Shown here: positions 16,404-25,988 of the stretch, piece after piece
Numbering within the stretch: position 1 is the stretch's first letter
Layout: each line of letters opens with the position of its first letter
Origin: Paenibacillus sp. JCM 10914
GTDB taxonomy: Bacteria; Bacillota; Bacilli; Paenibacillales; Paenibacillaceae
Assembly (NCBI RefSeq): GCF_001315105.1
Contig: NZ_BAZR01000003.1
Location: 62,001 to 126,000, forward strand
DNA length: 64,000 nt
Direction: 5' to 3'
Made by a program: the position numbers and the translations under genes
The notes under the pieces: generated by a model
The model's database searches: none
What the model was told of the DNA's origin: nothing
The model's input: only the letters and a program-made list of their open reading frames with translations

Positions 16404-17864
16404 ATGAGAGTATTATTGCTGGATTTGGATTCGACAAGACCGGATCATCTGGGATGTTACGGCTATCACCGTAATACATCGCCTAACATTGACCGGATCG
16501 CAGCGGAGGGTATTCGCTTTGATCATTACTACACTTCGGATGCCCCATGCTTTCCTTCCAGAACCGCCTTAATGACGGGGAAATTCGGTATTCATAACGG
16601 TGTCGTTGGTCATGGGGGTACGGCTGCGGACGTGCGCCATGAAGGAATAACGCGGGATTTTCGAGATAAGTTGGCTGCAGAGAGTTTTCCGGCATTATTC
16701 AGGCGGGCAGGCATGAAGATGGCGTTGATCAGTCCATTCGGTGAACGACACTCGGCGTGGACCTTCTTTGCAGGTTTTAATGAAATGTACAATACCGGCA
16801 AGGGCGGTTTGGAATCGGCAGAGGAGGTCTCGCCGGTTGTGCTGGATTGGCTCGAACGCAATGCGGATGAGGATAATTGGATGCTGTACGTGAACTTCTG
16901 GGACGCGCATACACCGTATCGAGCACCGGAATCGTTCGGTAACCCCTTCCAGCATGAACCTCTTCCCGATTGGATTCATGAAGAAGTGCTGGCGGCACAT
17001 CAGAGAAAGGTCGGGCCGCATGGCGTTAACGAAATCAATATGTACGATAGCGAAGTAACGCCAAAGTATCCGCGCCACCCTGGGGAGATTAGGACGCTGG
17101 ATGATCTGCGAACGATGATCGATGGTTACGATTGCGGCATACGTCATATGGACGAGCACATTGGGGCAATCTTTTCCCTGCTGGACAATAAGGGATTAAT
17201 GGAGGACCTGACCGTTATCATTACCGCCGATCATGGGGAGAACATGGGTGAGCTTGGCATATATGGAGAGCATGGAACGGCAGATCAGGGAACCTGCCGT
17301 ATCCCGATGATCATTCGTGGACCAGGCATCAAGTCGGGCTTGACGGATCAAGGACTGCATTATCATCTGGACCTGTTGCCCACGATGGCGGATATGATGA
17401 ATGTTGCACCTGCGCCAAGCTGGGATGGTACGAGTTATGCCGAAAGCTTGCGAACGGGTAAGGAGCAAGGTCGGGATTATCTCGTGGTATCCCAATGCGC
17501 GCATGTATGCCAGCGAAGCGTACGGTTTGGGGACTGGCTCTATATTCGAACGTATCACGACGGTTATCATCTATTCGATAAAGAAATGTTGTTTAATATA
17601 TCGGAGGACGTGCATGAACAGCATAATCTGGCGTCAACGCGACCGGATCTTTGCAGGGAGGCTGTATATATGCTGATGGAGTGGCATGATGAGATGATGG
17701 CAAGCATGCCGTTCGATGTGGATCCGTTATGGACGGTGATGAAGGAAGGGGGGCCATATCATGCCAAAGGTCATCTGCCGCAGTATATCGAACGTTTGAA
17801 GAATACGGGCCGCGGCGAAGCGGTCCCAGAGCTTATGCGTCGTCATCCGCGTGAATTTGCGTAA
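16404..17864 (+). CDS. sulfatase (type I, formylglycine-dependent)
   Basis: 486 residues. The alkaline-phosphatase-fold metal motif LLDLDSTRPDHLGCYGY is at residues 5-21 and the CxPSR maturation motif is C49-F-P-S-R53, whose Cys is converted to formylglycine. ADHGENMGELGIYGEHG near residue 275 supplies further metal ligands. No signal peptide is seen, so it is probably cytoplasmic. ATG follows AGGGAGG. Type I sulfatases hydrolyse sulfate esters of sugars or phenols; the divergent AraC regulator suggests induction by a carbohydrate. No maturase gene is in the window. Confidence 0.88.
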   Translation: MRVLLLDLDSTRPDHLGCYGYHRNTSPNIDRIAAEGIRFDHYYTSDAPCFPSRTALMTGKFGIHNGVVGHGGTAADVRHEGITRDFRDKLAAESFPALFRRAGMKMALISPFGERHSAWTFFAGFNEMYNTGKGGLESAEEVSPVVLDWLERNADEDNWMLYVNFWDAHTPYRAPESFGNPFQHEPLPDWIHEEVLAAHQRKVGPHGVNEINMYDSEVTPKYPRHPGEIRTLDDLRTMIDGYDCGIRHMDEHIGAIFSLLDNKGLMEDLTVIITADHGENMGELGIYGEHGTADQGTCRIPMIIRGPGIKSGLTDQGLHYHLDLLPTMADMMNVAPAPSWDGTSYAESLRTGKEQGRDYLVVSQCAHVCQRSVRFGDWLYIRTYHDGYHLFDKEMLFNISEDVHEQHNLASTRPDLCREAVYMLMEWHDEMMASMPFDVDPLWTVMKEGGPYHAKGHLPQYIERLKNTGRGEAVPELMRRHPREFA

Positions 17865-17885
17865 AGTAACGAGTGAAGAAAGAAG

Positions 17886-17919
17886 AGGGGCAGCCACTGA
17901 GAACGTGGTTGCCCCTTTT
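17886..17919 (+). terminator. intrinsic terminator after the sulfatase
   Basis: AGGGGCAGCCAC and GTGGTTGCCCCT form a 12-bp stem followed by TTTT. Confidence 0.85.
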
Positions 17920-17961
17920 GATATGTCTGATTACGTAGAAAAATCAAAAAAATGATTAAAT

Positions 17962-18117
17962 GTCATCGGTAAGGACGGTTTTGCCAAGGCGGGCAATGTA
18001 GAAGACCTGGACGCGTTAATTACTGATACGAGAGCTGATGCGGAAGCCATCGAGCGGGTGAAGGAGCGCGGTGTTAAGGTTATTGTTGCACAGACAGAGG
18101 AAACGGGTTTTGGATGA
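17962..18117 (+). pseudogene. C-terminal fragment of a DeoR/GlpR-type regulator
   Basis: An open 51-codon stretch ends in TGA. It contains DGFAKAGNVEDLDALITD and VKERGVKVIVAQ, the final part of the effector domain of DeoR/GlpR-family repressors. There is no HTH region, start codon or ribosome site; upstream is a terminator. It is a decayed gene end. The rest of the gap to 18321 holds the small terminator at 18206 and nothing else I can name. Confidence 0.5.
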
Positions 18118-18205
18118 GTGCATCTTCAGAAATCAGAGTGATTTTCCAATAACCGTGTTAGATCCGACTAAGCAGGTTAATGTATAGAGTACCCTGACAT
18201 GGAAG

Positions 18206-18235
18206 AAGACATTTCTTAATGAGGTGTCTTTTTTC
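18206..18235 (+). terminator. hairpin with T tail
   Basis: AAGACA and TGTCTT form the stem with extra pairing inside (TTC/GAG), followed by TTTTTT. Likely the original terminator of the decayed DeoR-type gene. Confidence 0.6.
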
Positions 18236-18321
18236 TATTGGAGAATTAGGTAAATACTGCAACATCTGCAGACAAGCCCCCGTCTGAAACATAACACAGC
18301 AAAGGATGGTGCATAAGCTTT

Positions 18322-19427
18322 ATGAACAAAAAAATAGCTTTATCAGGACTTATTGCCGCTACGGCTGCCTCAATGATGTTCACTCCTCCGTTAGAGGCAG
18401 CAACCACGCAATCGGTACAATTTCAGATGAATCAATTATCGTATTCGAATGATTCAGGTAAACATGCTTTGACTACGGCTCCATACGAGCTGCGAGGTCA
18501 TTCTATGGTACCCCTTCGTGCGCTGGCTACTTCACTCGGATCGAATGTATCATGGAATCAATCTAATCAGACCACGACGTTATCAGGACCCTCGTATGAT
18601 GATATTAAACTTACGGTAAACTCCAATATTGCGATTGATGCTGACGGACGACAAATTAAGCTCCCTGAGCGTGTGACGCTGGTGAAGGGCAGCGTATTCG
18701 TGCCGGTTAGAAGTATGGCTGTACTAATGAAGGCGCAATTGAAGTGGGAATCCGGCACTCGCACCGTCACCGTTACGAAGCCTTCCGATGCAGCGAATCA
18801 CATTCAAAGAAGCTACAATTTTGCTGCTGATAAGCAAGGCTGGAAAGGTGGGTTCTCCGACCTGCCGGTAGACTACGACCCGGACATCTACGAACTGGAG
18901 CACACAAGGAACTTATTCCGCTTGAAGATGGCAAGGAGCAGTATGGACTGAAGTTATCCGGGGTAAACCGCAGTGACGATTTGTTTATGTTCCTATCGCG
19001 GAACGTAGGCGGGCTTACGCCCAACACCACGTATGATGTGAAGATGAGTTTTGCGATGTACACCGATCAGCAAGGGGGTATGGTCGGTATTGGCGGAGCT
19101 CCGGCTGAATCCGTCTTCGTGAAGGCTGGCATCGTGAATAAGGAGCCGAGAGCGGTGGTGGTTGAAGAAGCAGGGACCCCATACTACCGAATGAATGTGG
19201 ATATCGGCAATCAATCCATTAGCGGAGAAGACGCGAAGGTCATCGGAGATATTACCAAGCCTAATCCAGATAAAGCGGGATTTCAACGGGTAGACTTTGA
19301 TTACAGCGCTACCGTGACTTCCAATGCACAAGGCGAGATCTACTTGTTGATAGGTACGGATTCCGGATTTGAAGGCTTGACCACCTTGTATTACAACGAT
19401 ATCAAAGTGGCCGCGACACCTAAGTGA
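18322..19427 (+). pseudogene. stalk (copper amine oxidase N-terminal) domain protein, frameshifted
   Basis: The first frame (18322-18951) starts with a signal peptide (MNKKIALSGLIAATAASMMF) and a copper amine oxidase N-terminal-like domain with the usual MVPLRALATSLGSNVSW and VFVPVRSMAVLMKAQLKW repeats. It then stops early. Translation in the next frame continues without a gap from about 18899 (AHKELIPLEDGKEQYGLKLS) through NVGGLTPNTTYDVKMSFAMY to 19427, a carbohydrate-binding-like beta domain. One lost base near 18897-18902 explains both. Reconstructed length is about 368 residues, secreted. Whether the lesion is real or a sequence error cannot be decided here. Confidence 0.75.
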
Positions 19428-19451
19428 TTTTCAAAGACCAGATCGTTGAAT

Positions 19452-19482
19452 AAGTCGCCTCTAGCCAAGAGGCGGCTTTTGT
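19452..19482 (+). terminator. intrinsic terminator
   Basis: AAGTCGCCTCT and AGAGGCGGCTT pair (one G-T pair) around a short AGCCA loop and run into TTTTGTTTT. Confidence 0.75.
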
Positions 19483-19538
19483 TTTGGCATAAATCGTAAA
19501 GCAAGGTGTTTGAAGATGAGAAATGGCTAAAAAACATT

Positions 19539-19579
19539 TCATTGCACACATTGTGCAATGAGTTTCCCTTAGGTATACT
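19539..19579 (+). promoter_or_regulatory. palindromic operator overlapping a promoter, probable TetR site
   Basis: TCATTGCACA and TGTGCAATGA form perfect 10-bp arms around CAT (19539-19561). The right arm overlaps the -35 hexamer TTGTGC (19551-19556); 17 bp on is the -10 TATACT (19574-19579). The first gene starts at 19598. The operon encodes a TetR repressor, which most likely binds here. Confidence 0.65.
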
Positions 19580-19597
19580 TGATAAGGGGTGAGCTGA

Positions 19598-20785
19598 ATG
19601 AACCAACGAGCCAAGGTAATAAAGATCATCGGGATTAGTCTAGGTGTAATCATCATCGGAGTCATTGCTACAGTGTATCTATTGTTGAATCGAAAACCTA
19701 TCGTTCTGGAAGATCTTGCAGAAGCCAAACCCTTTACATGGCGTAAAGTGGACTTAGGTAACGATGTTCAATCCAGCGATGGATCGGCATACTATCTGTT
19801 GACCAAGAAGGGAGCCAGCGATCGCTGGGTCATCTTTTTTTCCGGGGGCGGAGTCAGCTGGGATGGCAAGAGTGCGGCACAACCCATTAAGGTCATGAAC
19901 TTTTTTACAGGCAAAGACTTGGGGAATTACTTCGCCAATATTCCTCCTTACCTTCTTACGATTCTGGACGGCATGATGAACTCTAAGCGCGAGGATAACC
20001 CGTTTAGAGAGTGGAACATGGTATATGTCCCATATGCCACGGGTGATTTTCATATTGGTAATCGCAGTGCAGCATATGACAAGCCGGACGGAAGCAGCTT
20101 TACGATGGAGTATAATGGCAGAACGAATGTAGAGCGGAGTTTAGAGTGGGTGTATGCCAATGTGAAAGATCCGGAGAAGCTGCTCATTGCCGGGGAAAGC
20201 GCGGGAGGGTTCGGTTCTGCCTTTTGGGCCGGGGAGATTTCCGAGCATTATCCTACCACAGATATTTATCAATATTCGGATAGTGCTTTTTTATATAGCG
20301 ACAAGTGGCCGGATATCTTGGATCAGGAATGGGATGCTGATGTTGAGCTGAATTTTGGATTCCCTGCTGAGGCAGATTTGATTGGAGCAGCATTCAAGGG
20401 CAACAGCGATCGGATGCCTGGCGATACGGTGTTATTGCAGAGTTACTCTGTATATGATGAAGTTCTGATTCATTTTGAAGACCGGATTAATGACATGGAT
20501 AGTCCACTAGATGGGCAGAAGATTGAAGAGTGGACACGCCGGCTTCGGCAATCGGTTCGAACGTTAGCTGATACAGTACCGAATTATTATTTTTTTCTAA
20601 CGGATTACGGAATGAACGACAAGACGGGGATGACCGGGCATACGTTTGCTACGAGAGATACTTTTTATGATGCAGAGGAAGATGGTATTACATTACTGCG
20701 GTGGCTCGATGATATCATCAATCAGGAGGAGCGGTATTCTGTGGGGAGTATGTTCATTAACGAGTTAGAAGAAGGGGAAAAGTAG
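19598..20785 (+). CDS. membrane-anchored pectinacetylesterase/Notum-like hydrolase
   Basis: 395 residues. One N-terminal transmembrane segment (about 9-31) exposes the rest outside the cell. RWVIFFSGGGVSWDG is the oxyanion-loop motif and LLIAGESAGGFGSAFW carries the nucleophile Ser of an alpha/beta hydrolase, as in pectin acetylesterase and Notum; the catalytic His is probably in MTGHTF near the C-terminus. ATG behind AAGGGGTGAG. First gene of an operon with a TetR regulator and a kinase-like gene, under the palindromic operator upstream. The substrate is unknown. Confidence 0.78.
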   Translation: MNQRAKVIKIIGISLGVIIIGVIATVYLLLNRKPIVLEDLAEAKPFTWRKVDLGNDVQSSDGSAYYLLTKKGASDRWVIFFSGGGVSWDGKSAAQPIKVMNFFTGKDLGNYFANIPPYLLTILDGMMNSKREDNPFREWNMVYVPYATGDFHIGNRSAAYDKPDGSSFTMEYNGRTNVERSLEWVYANVKDPEKLLIAGESAGGFGSAFWAGEISEHYPTTDIYQYSDSAFLYSDKWPDILDQEWDADVELNFGFPAEADLIGAAFKGNSDRMPGDTVLLQSYSVYDEVLIHFEDRINDMDSPLDGQKIEEWTRRLRQSVRTLADTVPNYYFFLTDYGMNDKTGMTGHTFATRDTFYDAEEDGITLLRWLDDIINQEERYSVGSMFINELEEGEK

Positions 20786-20821
20786 GCAGATGCGAGCCTT
20801 TAGGATGGAGATGATCAGCGT

Positions 20822-21439
20822 ATGACACAACGAGAGCAGCAGATGCAAATGACGCGTGAGGCGATCAAGCAAGCAGCGTTGGAGCTATTTTGCCGCCATG
20901 GGATCGAACAGACGGATATGGCCGAGATTGCCGGGGCAGCTGGAGTTGCCCGAAGAACGCTGTATTACCATTACAAGGATAAGGAAGCACTGGCTGCGGA
21001 GATTTACATTGAGAATCTAAGTGTAATGTTTGGAGAATTGGCGTCGAGTTTTCGGTTCGAGCAGCCGTTAGAGTCGCTCGACACCATATTGAATCGATAT
21101 CTACTCCTTCGGCAGCAGTCCGAATCACTTCTCTACTATGATGCGATTTTTAATGTATACTTCAGTACCCTCTCCAAGAATCCGGCAGATTTGCCAGAAT
21201 ACAAGCAACTGACGAATGCAGCTTACAGTAAGCTCATGCAGTTAAGTCAAGACGATATTTCATCAGAGGTTCAGGCGATTTGGCTCGAGAAACTGTATCA
21301 TTCGACACATTTATTGTTCACGTACCTGCAGAAGGCGGTCATTGTCTCACGCCAATGTGGAGCAGCGCCTACAGAAGCTGACTATGAAACCGACCGGAGA
21401 TTTAAGGATTTTATTATGGTTGCCGTAAGCAACGGATAA
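20822..21439 (+). CDS. TetR family transcriptional regulator
   Basis: 205 residues. The N-terminal HTH (TREAIKQAALELFCRHGIEQ, then MAEIAGAAGVARRTLYYHYK) is typical; the C-terminal ligand domain is helical and unclassified. It lies 36 bp after the esterase gene and 21 bp before the kinase-like gene, so it is inside the operon it probably controls. Confidence 0.88.
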   Translation: MTQREQQMQMTREAIKQAALELFCRHGIEQTDMAEIAGAAGVARRTLYYHYKDKEALAAEIYIENLSVMFGELASSFRFEQPLESLDTILNRYLLLRQQSESLLYYDAIFNVYFSTLSKNPADLPEYKQLTNAAYSKLMQLSQDDISSEVQAIWLEKLYHSTHLLFTYLQKAVIVSRQCGAAPTEADYETDRRFKDFIMVAVSNG

Positions 21440-21460
21440 TCAACAAGGAGTGAGACAAGC

Positions 21461-22462
21461 ATGATTGAGCGTGTTCTGCAAGAGTTCTGGCCGGCTTGGA
21501 AGGGCGAGATTCGAAGCGGTCCCAGCGGATGGAACAACACCACTCATTTTATTGATCATCCTAGTGGACAAACCGTACTTCGAATCTACAATACACATCG
21601 CGATAAGGCAAAAATAGAGTTTGAATTAGCTGTGCTGGCTTCGCTTCGGCAGTTGCCGCTCAGTTATAAAGTTCCGTTACCGCTCCGAACAGCGTCTGGT
21701 GAACAGATTGCACAGATTCAGGATGGGAGCGAGCGCTATGCTGTTTTATTCTCATACATAGAAGGGGAGCGCCCGGAAGCGAGCAACGTTCAAGCCGCTT
21801 ACTCGCTTGGAGAAAAATCAGGAGAGCTTGTACAGGCGCTGGCTCATATTCGTGTGGCTAACCCGGTTGTCTATCCGCCGTATTATGAATTGCTGCGGTC
21901 CTACCCGGCATGTACTGAAGCATTTATTCGTGGTTTCTGCGACCATCCAGCACCCGAATTCAGTGATCTACGTGAGCAGCTTGGAATTTTAAAGGCAGCG
22001 TACCTTCATATCATGATCAAGCTTGACCTATTAAGAAATCTGCCCCAGCAGCTCGTTCATGGTGATTTGAACTACTCGAACTTGCTGGTGGACCCGCAAT
22101 TGCCGGGGAACGTAACGGCCTTACTTGATTTTGAGTTCTGCACACGTGATGTGAGGGCGATGGAGCCGGCTGTTATTATCTCAGGCTTGCTAGGGAGTGA
22201 GGTTGAGATTGAGGCTGTAAGGATGTTCTGTCAAGGATTTGGCAGCCATATGCGGCTGACGCTTGAGGAGCTTAAAGCGATTCCAGTGTTGATACGCCTG
22301 CGGATGGTGGATATATTCCTGCACTTTACGACGCGTTACCTGGAAGGCATCGATGATGCTTCGGTATTACGAAGGCAGATTTCCATATTGGCAGGAAGCT
22401 TTGAGCGGCTTGATCAAAGCAGTGTATGGGTCGAGGCGCTGATGGAGCAGTATTTGGTTTGA
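21461..22462 (+). CDS. aminoglycoside phosphotransferase/homoserine kinase-like protein
   Basis: 333 residues, ATG behind AAGGAG. The catalytic loop QLVHGDLNYSNLLVD (about 198-212) and ALLDFEFCTRDVRA supply the Asp and metal-binding residues of the APH/choline kinase fold. The length and general layout resemble homoserine kinase type II-like proteins. It would phosphorylate a small hydroxylated molecule in the cytoplasm. A resistance role is not implied. Confidence 0.82.
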   Translation: MIERVLQEFWPAWKGEIRSGPSGWNNTTHFIDHPSGQTVLRIYNTHRDKAKIEFELAVLASLRQLPLSYKVPLPLRTASGEQIAQIQDGSERYAVLFSYIEGERPEASNVQAAYSLGEKSGELVQALAHIRVANPVVYPPYYELLRSYPACTEAFIRGFCDHPAPEFSDLREQLGILKAAYLHIMIKLDLLRNLPQQLVHGDLNYSNLLVDPQLPGNVTALLDFEFCTRDVRAMEPAVIISGLLGSEVEIEAVRMFCQGFGSHMRLTLEELKAIPVLIRLRMVDIFLHFTTRYLEGIDDASVLRRQISILAGSFERLDQSSVWVEALMEQYLV

Positions 22463-22473
22463 TAACTACCGAA

Positions 22474-22522
22474 AAAAAGGGCATCCCGTTAGATCCTTAG
22501 ATCTTTCTGGATGCCCTTTTTT
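22474..22522. terminator. bidirectional terminator between convergent genes
   Basis: AAAAAGGGCATCC and GGATGCCCTTTTTT form a long stem with A and T tails on both sides, serving the kinase-like gene and the convergent YjgB-like gene. Confidence 0.88.
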
Positions 22523-22540
22523 GGTCATGGCAGGTATGCA

Positions 22541-23140
22541 TTATTTCTTCAACAAATTAATATGATCCAGATCTGTACTATTATTGAAGATGAACTCCAG
22601 CTTATATGCTCCGCGATCATAAGTGATCTTCGTCTGTTTGGAATTACCGTTCTTGAATGTCGTTTGCGACGTTGGCGCGTACCAGTGCTGCTTCAGCATC
22701 TTGATCGTTATTCCGCCAATATTCGTCTGCCGTTCCACATTTGTACCGAAATATCGCATCTCGCGAAGTTTGTTCAGTTTATAAGAGAAGGCATAACCCG
22801 GATTGCCCATATTAGCTCCATACTGGTCAAAATCATCAGCATGCTTGCCAGGAACGGATGGCTCGCCGATCTTCTTGAAGACGTCCTGCTTGGTGCTCGC
22901 ACCAACGGTCAATCCGCTGACTGCTCCGGGGAATTGTCCCTTCAGAGCCGGTTTATAAAAGCTCATCAACGTGTTCAGTGCCGATTCGGCTGCATAATCG
23001 TTGGCTTTAGCTACAGGTGCTGGCGCGGCGGATAGTTGCTGCTGTGCCAGCACTGACGGCACGCCGATCGCACCTAATCCAACCACCCCTGCAGTAGTCA
23101 GGGCGACCACCCCATGCCGAATTGTTCTTTTGCTCGCCAT
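22541..23140 (-). CDS. YjgB-like secreted protein (DUF4309)
   Basis: 199 residues with a signal peptide (TIRHGVVALTTAGVVGLGAI, cleavage near residue 32). The mature domain has GLTVGASTKQDVFKKIGEPS and the strongly typical RYFGTNVERQTNIGGITIKM, signatures of the YjgB/DUF4309 family of Bacillales. ATG behind AAGGAG. Function unknown; the beta-strand-rich domain is extracellular. Confidence 0.82.
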   Translation of the reverse strand: MASKRTIRHGVVALTTAGVVGLGAIGVPSVLAQQQLSAAPAPVAKANDYAAESALNTLMSFYKPALKGQFPGAVSGLTVGASTKQDVFKKIGEPSVPGKHADDFDQYGANMGNPGYAFSYKLNKLREMRYFGTNVERQTNIGGITIKMLKQHWYAPTSQTTFKNGNSKQTKITYDRGAYKLEFIFNNSTDLDHINLLKK

Positions 23141-23389
23141 GATGAATCATCTCCTTGTATCTATGTATTTACCACATATCATTTCATTTAATCAGCGTAT
23201 ACCTCTCAATGACCTCTCAATAACTACATGATAATGGACCTCAGTGTAATTGGGTTACGAATCCATGAAGAGAAATTTCATTTATGTTATTGTTAACATA
23301 TGGGTTTTGCGGATGTTTTGTGAGAAAGATACCATGTTTGCGTATGAATGCGGTAAAGACACAGGTTACAACTTGGTCATGACGCGTGA

Positions 23390-23928
23390 TTACATGGAGG
23401 GCTTCAACAGCGAATACACCCTCGTGTCGAACGAAACGCCGTTTTGAACCATGTACTGCCGCAGAACGCCCTCTGATGTAAATCCTAGCGTAGTGAGCAG
23501 AGCGTGCGACGATTCGTTCTCCAAGAATACGATAGCGCCAATCCGTGTTAAACCCAGTTCTTCAAAACCGTGGGCAATGACGGCGGAAGCCGCTTCACGG
23601 GCATACCCTTGATGCCAATAGCTGGGATGAAGCTCATAGCCGATCTCGGCCCGCTTATGTTTCGGCGACCAGGCATTAAAGCCAATCGTTCCGATCAATT
23701 CTGGCTGCTCTTTCCGTTGTATTCCCCAACGAACACCGCGCTTGTCCACGTAACTTTGGTGGAAAAAAGCGATAATCTGGCGAGCTGCTCTCGATCAGTT
23801 AACGAATCCTGCCCGTAATAGCGGGTAACATCGTCGCTAGAGAAGCAGCGATAGACTGCCTCCATGTCGTCCTGTGTCACTTCCCTCAACACTAAACGCT
23901 CCGTTTCTATTACAGGAAACATCAGCAT
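23390..23928 (-). pseudogene. GNAT (RimJ/RimL-type) acetyltransferase, frameshifted
   Basis: The N-terminal frame begins MLMFPVIETERLVLREVTQD, the usual opening of RimJ/RimL-type acetyltransferases. The rest (IGTIGFNAWSPKHKRAEIGY, YWHQGYAREAASAVIAHGFE, LGFTSEGVLRQY) is in another frame and includes the acetyl-CoA loop HQGYARE. The frames join near 23780-23800, beside a run of T on the coding strand, and one lost base accounts for it. Reconstructed length about 180 residues, normal for the family. Confidence 0.72.
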
Positions 23929-23971
23929 TCCCCTCTCTAACGAAATGAAATACCTGTCAAGGACCTGAGAA

Positions 23972-25810
23972 TTACTGGATCGGAACGCTGCTCAAGCTGC
24001 CGCCTTCAGTGAAAAACCGCTTAATATTGCCTTCCACGTTGTCATCCGGAATCAACGGAGGCGCTTGATGCGGCTTGGTTCGAGCATCGATGATGACCGT
24101 ATCACAGCCCCAGTGTTTGTGACTGTAAGTCACGTTCACCCCGTGAATATCATGCGACGGATTGCTGCGCGTAAATGTAGCCCAGAGGAAATTGTTGGTC
24201 GTCGCACTCATAAACTGGCTGTCATCACAGAGGATGATCAGTGGACAAGAGGAGAGAGAGGCCTGGTCTTGTAAGGCATCTTTAAGGTGAGCCATTTCCT
24301 GCTCAACCGCTGAGTAGCTTGTAAAGGCTGGCCCCTGGATCGCCACGATGCCTGGCATAATGAGTCTGGCAGGTGAATAGCCTGGAAGCTGGTTCAATGT
24401 TTGCGGTACGTCACGGCACAGTTCTCGTTTCTTATCCCCAACGGCCGCAAATATCACTTTACTGCCCGTATTCAGTCCGGTCCCGGAATAATCGAGGGTA
24501 TCGATCGTCGTATTCGTCTGAAAGTGAAGGTCACGCTGCAGATCGATACGCTCCAAGATATAAGTTAGAAAATCTTCGATCCGGTGCGTGCTGATCTCCT
24601 GATCTTCTTCAGCAGCAATGAACAAATACTTGGCCAGACTCAATTGGCCAGTACCGAGAATTCGATTAGCGATCGTAAGCAGCTCAGCCGGTTGTTTCAC
24701 TTTCTGATAAGGCGTATAGCGCTCACTGCCGATTGCAAAGAGCAGGGGATGCACGCCGGCAGCGTCAATCGCATGGACTTCTTTGACACCAGGAATCTCT
24801 TGTTTGATGGCCCCGCCTGTCAGCTCGTGAATCAACTCGCCGAAGGACGTATCCTCCTGCGGCGGTCGGCCGACAACGGTAAATGGATAGATAGCATTCT
24901 GCTTGGCGTATACCTTATGAACGCGCATGACCGGGAAATCGTGAACCAGGCTGTAATACCCGAGATGGTCGCCGAATGGCCCTTCAGGCTTGGTCTCGTT
25001 CGGATAAATCTCGCCCGTAATGACAAAATCAGCATCGTGGCTGATGCAATAGCCATCGACATAGCTGTAGCGAAAATGACGCCCTGAGAGCAGCCCGGCG
25101 AAGGTCAATTCACTCATGCCTTCAGGCAATGGCATGACAGCCGAGATCGTATGAGCGGGAGGACCGCCAATGAAGATGCTGACTTTTAGCGGCTCGTTCT
25201 TCTTCACGGCCTTGGTTTGATGAATGCCGATGCCACGATGAATCTGGTAATGGATGCCGACTTCGCGGTTAATATCATATTCATTGCCGGACAACTGTAC
25301 ACGATACATTCCTAGATTGGAATTCATGATCCCCGGCTTGTCCGGATCTTCGGAATAGACTTGAGGGAGTGTGACGAACGCGCCGCCATCGTCCTTCCAA
25401 TATTGAATCTGCGGCAGATCCGATATTTGAATTTCCTGAAAGTCGGCAGGGAGGCCGCTGGATTTCTTGATGGGCAGGGCCGATTTCGCTGCAAATCCAG
25501 TCCCCACATATTTAAAAGGATTCTTGAGTGCTTTCATCGGCTCGTTGCGCAGCGCAATCACGTCCTGGGTCGACGCCAGCGTATCGCGGAAAATGAATTT
25601 GCTTCTCTCTATCGTTCCGAATAGATTGGAAACGGCCCGGTACTTAGAGCCCTTCACATTCTCAAATAACAGCGCAGGCCCGCCTGCTTCGTAAACTTTC
25701 ATATGGATCATGGCCATTTCGAGATAAGGATCGACCTCTTCATGAATGCGAATCAATTGACCGTGCTTTTCCAAATCCAAAATGCATTCTTCCAGATTCT
25801 GATATCTCAT
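23972..25810 (-). CDS. UbiD family decarboxylase
   Basis: 612 residues, matching the long form of UbiD. Visible family blocks are GGPALLFENVKGSKY (about 43-57), IGGPPAHTISAVMPLPEGMS and KPEGPFGDHLGYYS (acidic catalytic and metal region). UbiD enzymes use prenylated FMN and a divalent metal to decarboxylate aromatic or unsaturated acids. No ubiX-like prenyltransferase gene is adjacent. The long form is often annotated as a menaquinone-pathway decarboxylase; the substrate is unproven here. Confidence 0.85.
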   Translation of the reverse strand: MRYQNLEECILDLEKHGQLIRIHEEVDPYLEMAMIHMKVYEAGGPALLFENVKGSKYRAVSNLFGTIERSKFIFRDTLASTQDVIALRNEPMKALKNPFKYVGTGFAAKSALPIKKSSGLPADFQEIQISDLPQIQYWKDDGGAFVTLPQVYSEDPDKPGIMNSNLGMYRVQLSGNEYDINREVGIHYQIHRGIGIHQTKAVKKNEPLKVSIFIGGPPAHTISAVMPLPEGMSELTFAGLLSGRHFRYSYVDGYCISHDADFVITGEIYPNETKPEGPFGDHLGYYSLVHDFPVMRVHKVYAKQNAIYPFTVVGRPPQEDTSFGELIHELTGGAIKQEIPGVKEVHAIDAAGVHPLLFAIGSERYTPYQKVKQPAELLTIANRILGTGQLSLAKYLFIAAEEDQEISTHRIEDFLTYILERIDLQRDLHFQTNTTIDTLDYSGTGLNTGSKVIFAAVGDKKRELCRDVPQTLNQLPGYSPARLIMPGIVAIQGPAFTSYSAVEQEMAHLKDALQDQASLSSCPLIILCDDSQFMSATTNNFLWATFTRSNPSHDIHGVNVTYSHKHWGCDTVIIDARTKPHQAPPLIPDDNVEGNIKRFFTEGGSLSSVPIQ

Positions 25811-25920
25811 TACATAGCTCCATTCCTGTAAAGATAATGTCGTTTATACCATTATCGGTAATCTGCCAGCCAAGGTCAATTAGGGTTAGGCGAGGGGATG
25901 TTACGTCTTTCTAACAAAAA

Positions 25921-25953
25921 AATCTCCCTGCCCCGGTTCAGGAGCAAGGAGAT
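25921..25953 (-). terminator. terminator of the TraB/GumN gene
   Basis: On the minus strand ATCTCC pairs with GGAGAT, with additional inner pairs, and leads into seven T residues, 36 bp after the reconstructed stop. Confidence 0.75.
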
Positions 25954-25988
25954 ATGTTCAACAGGATATGATGGGTATGAATTCGGGA

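Noticed and set aside
23250..23447. 65-codon frame upstream of the GNAT gene
   Set aside because: It runs into the end of the convergent acetyltransferase, lacks a ribosome site and has no protein-like pattern.
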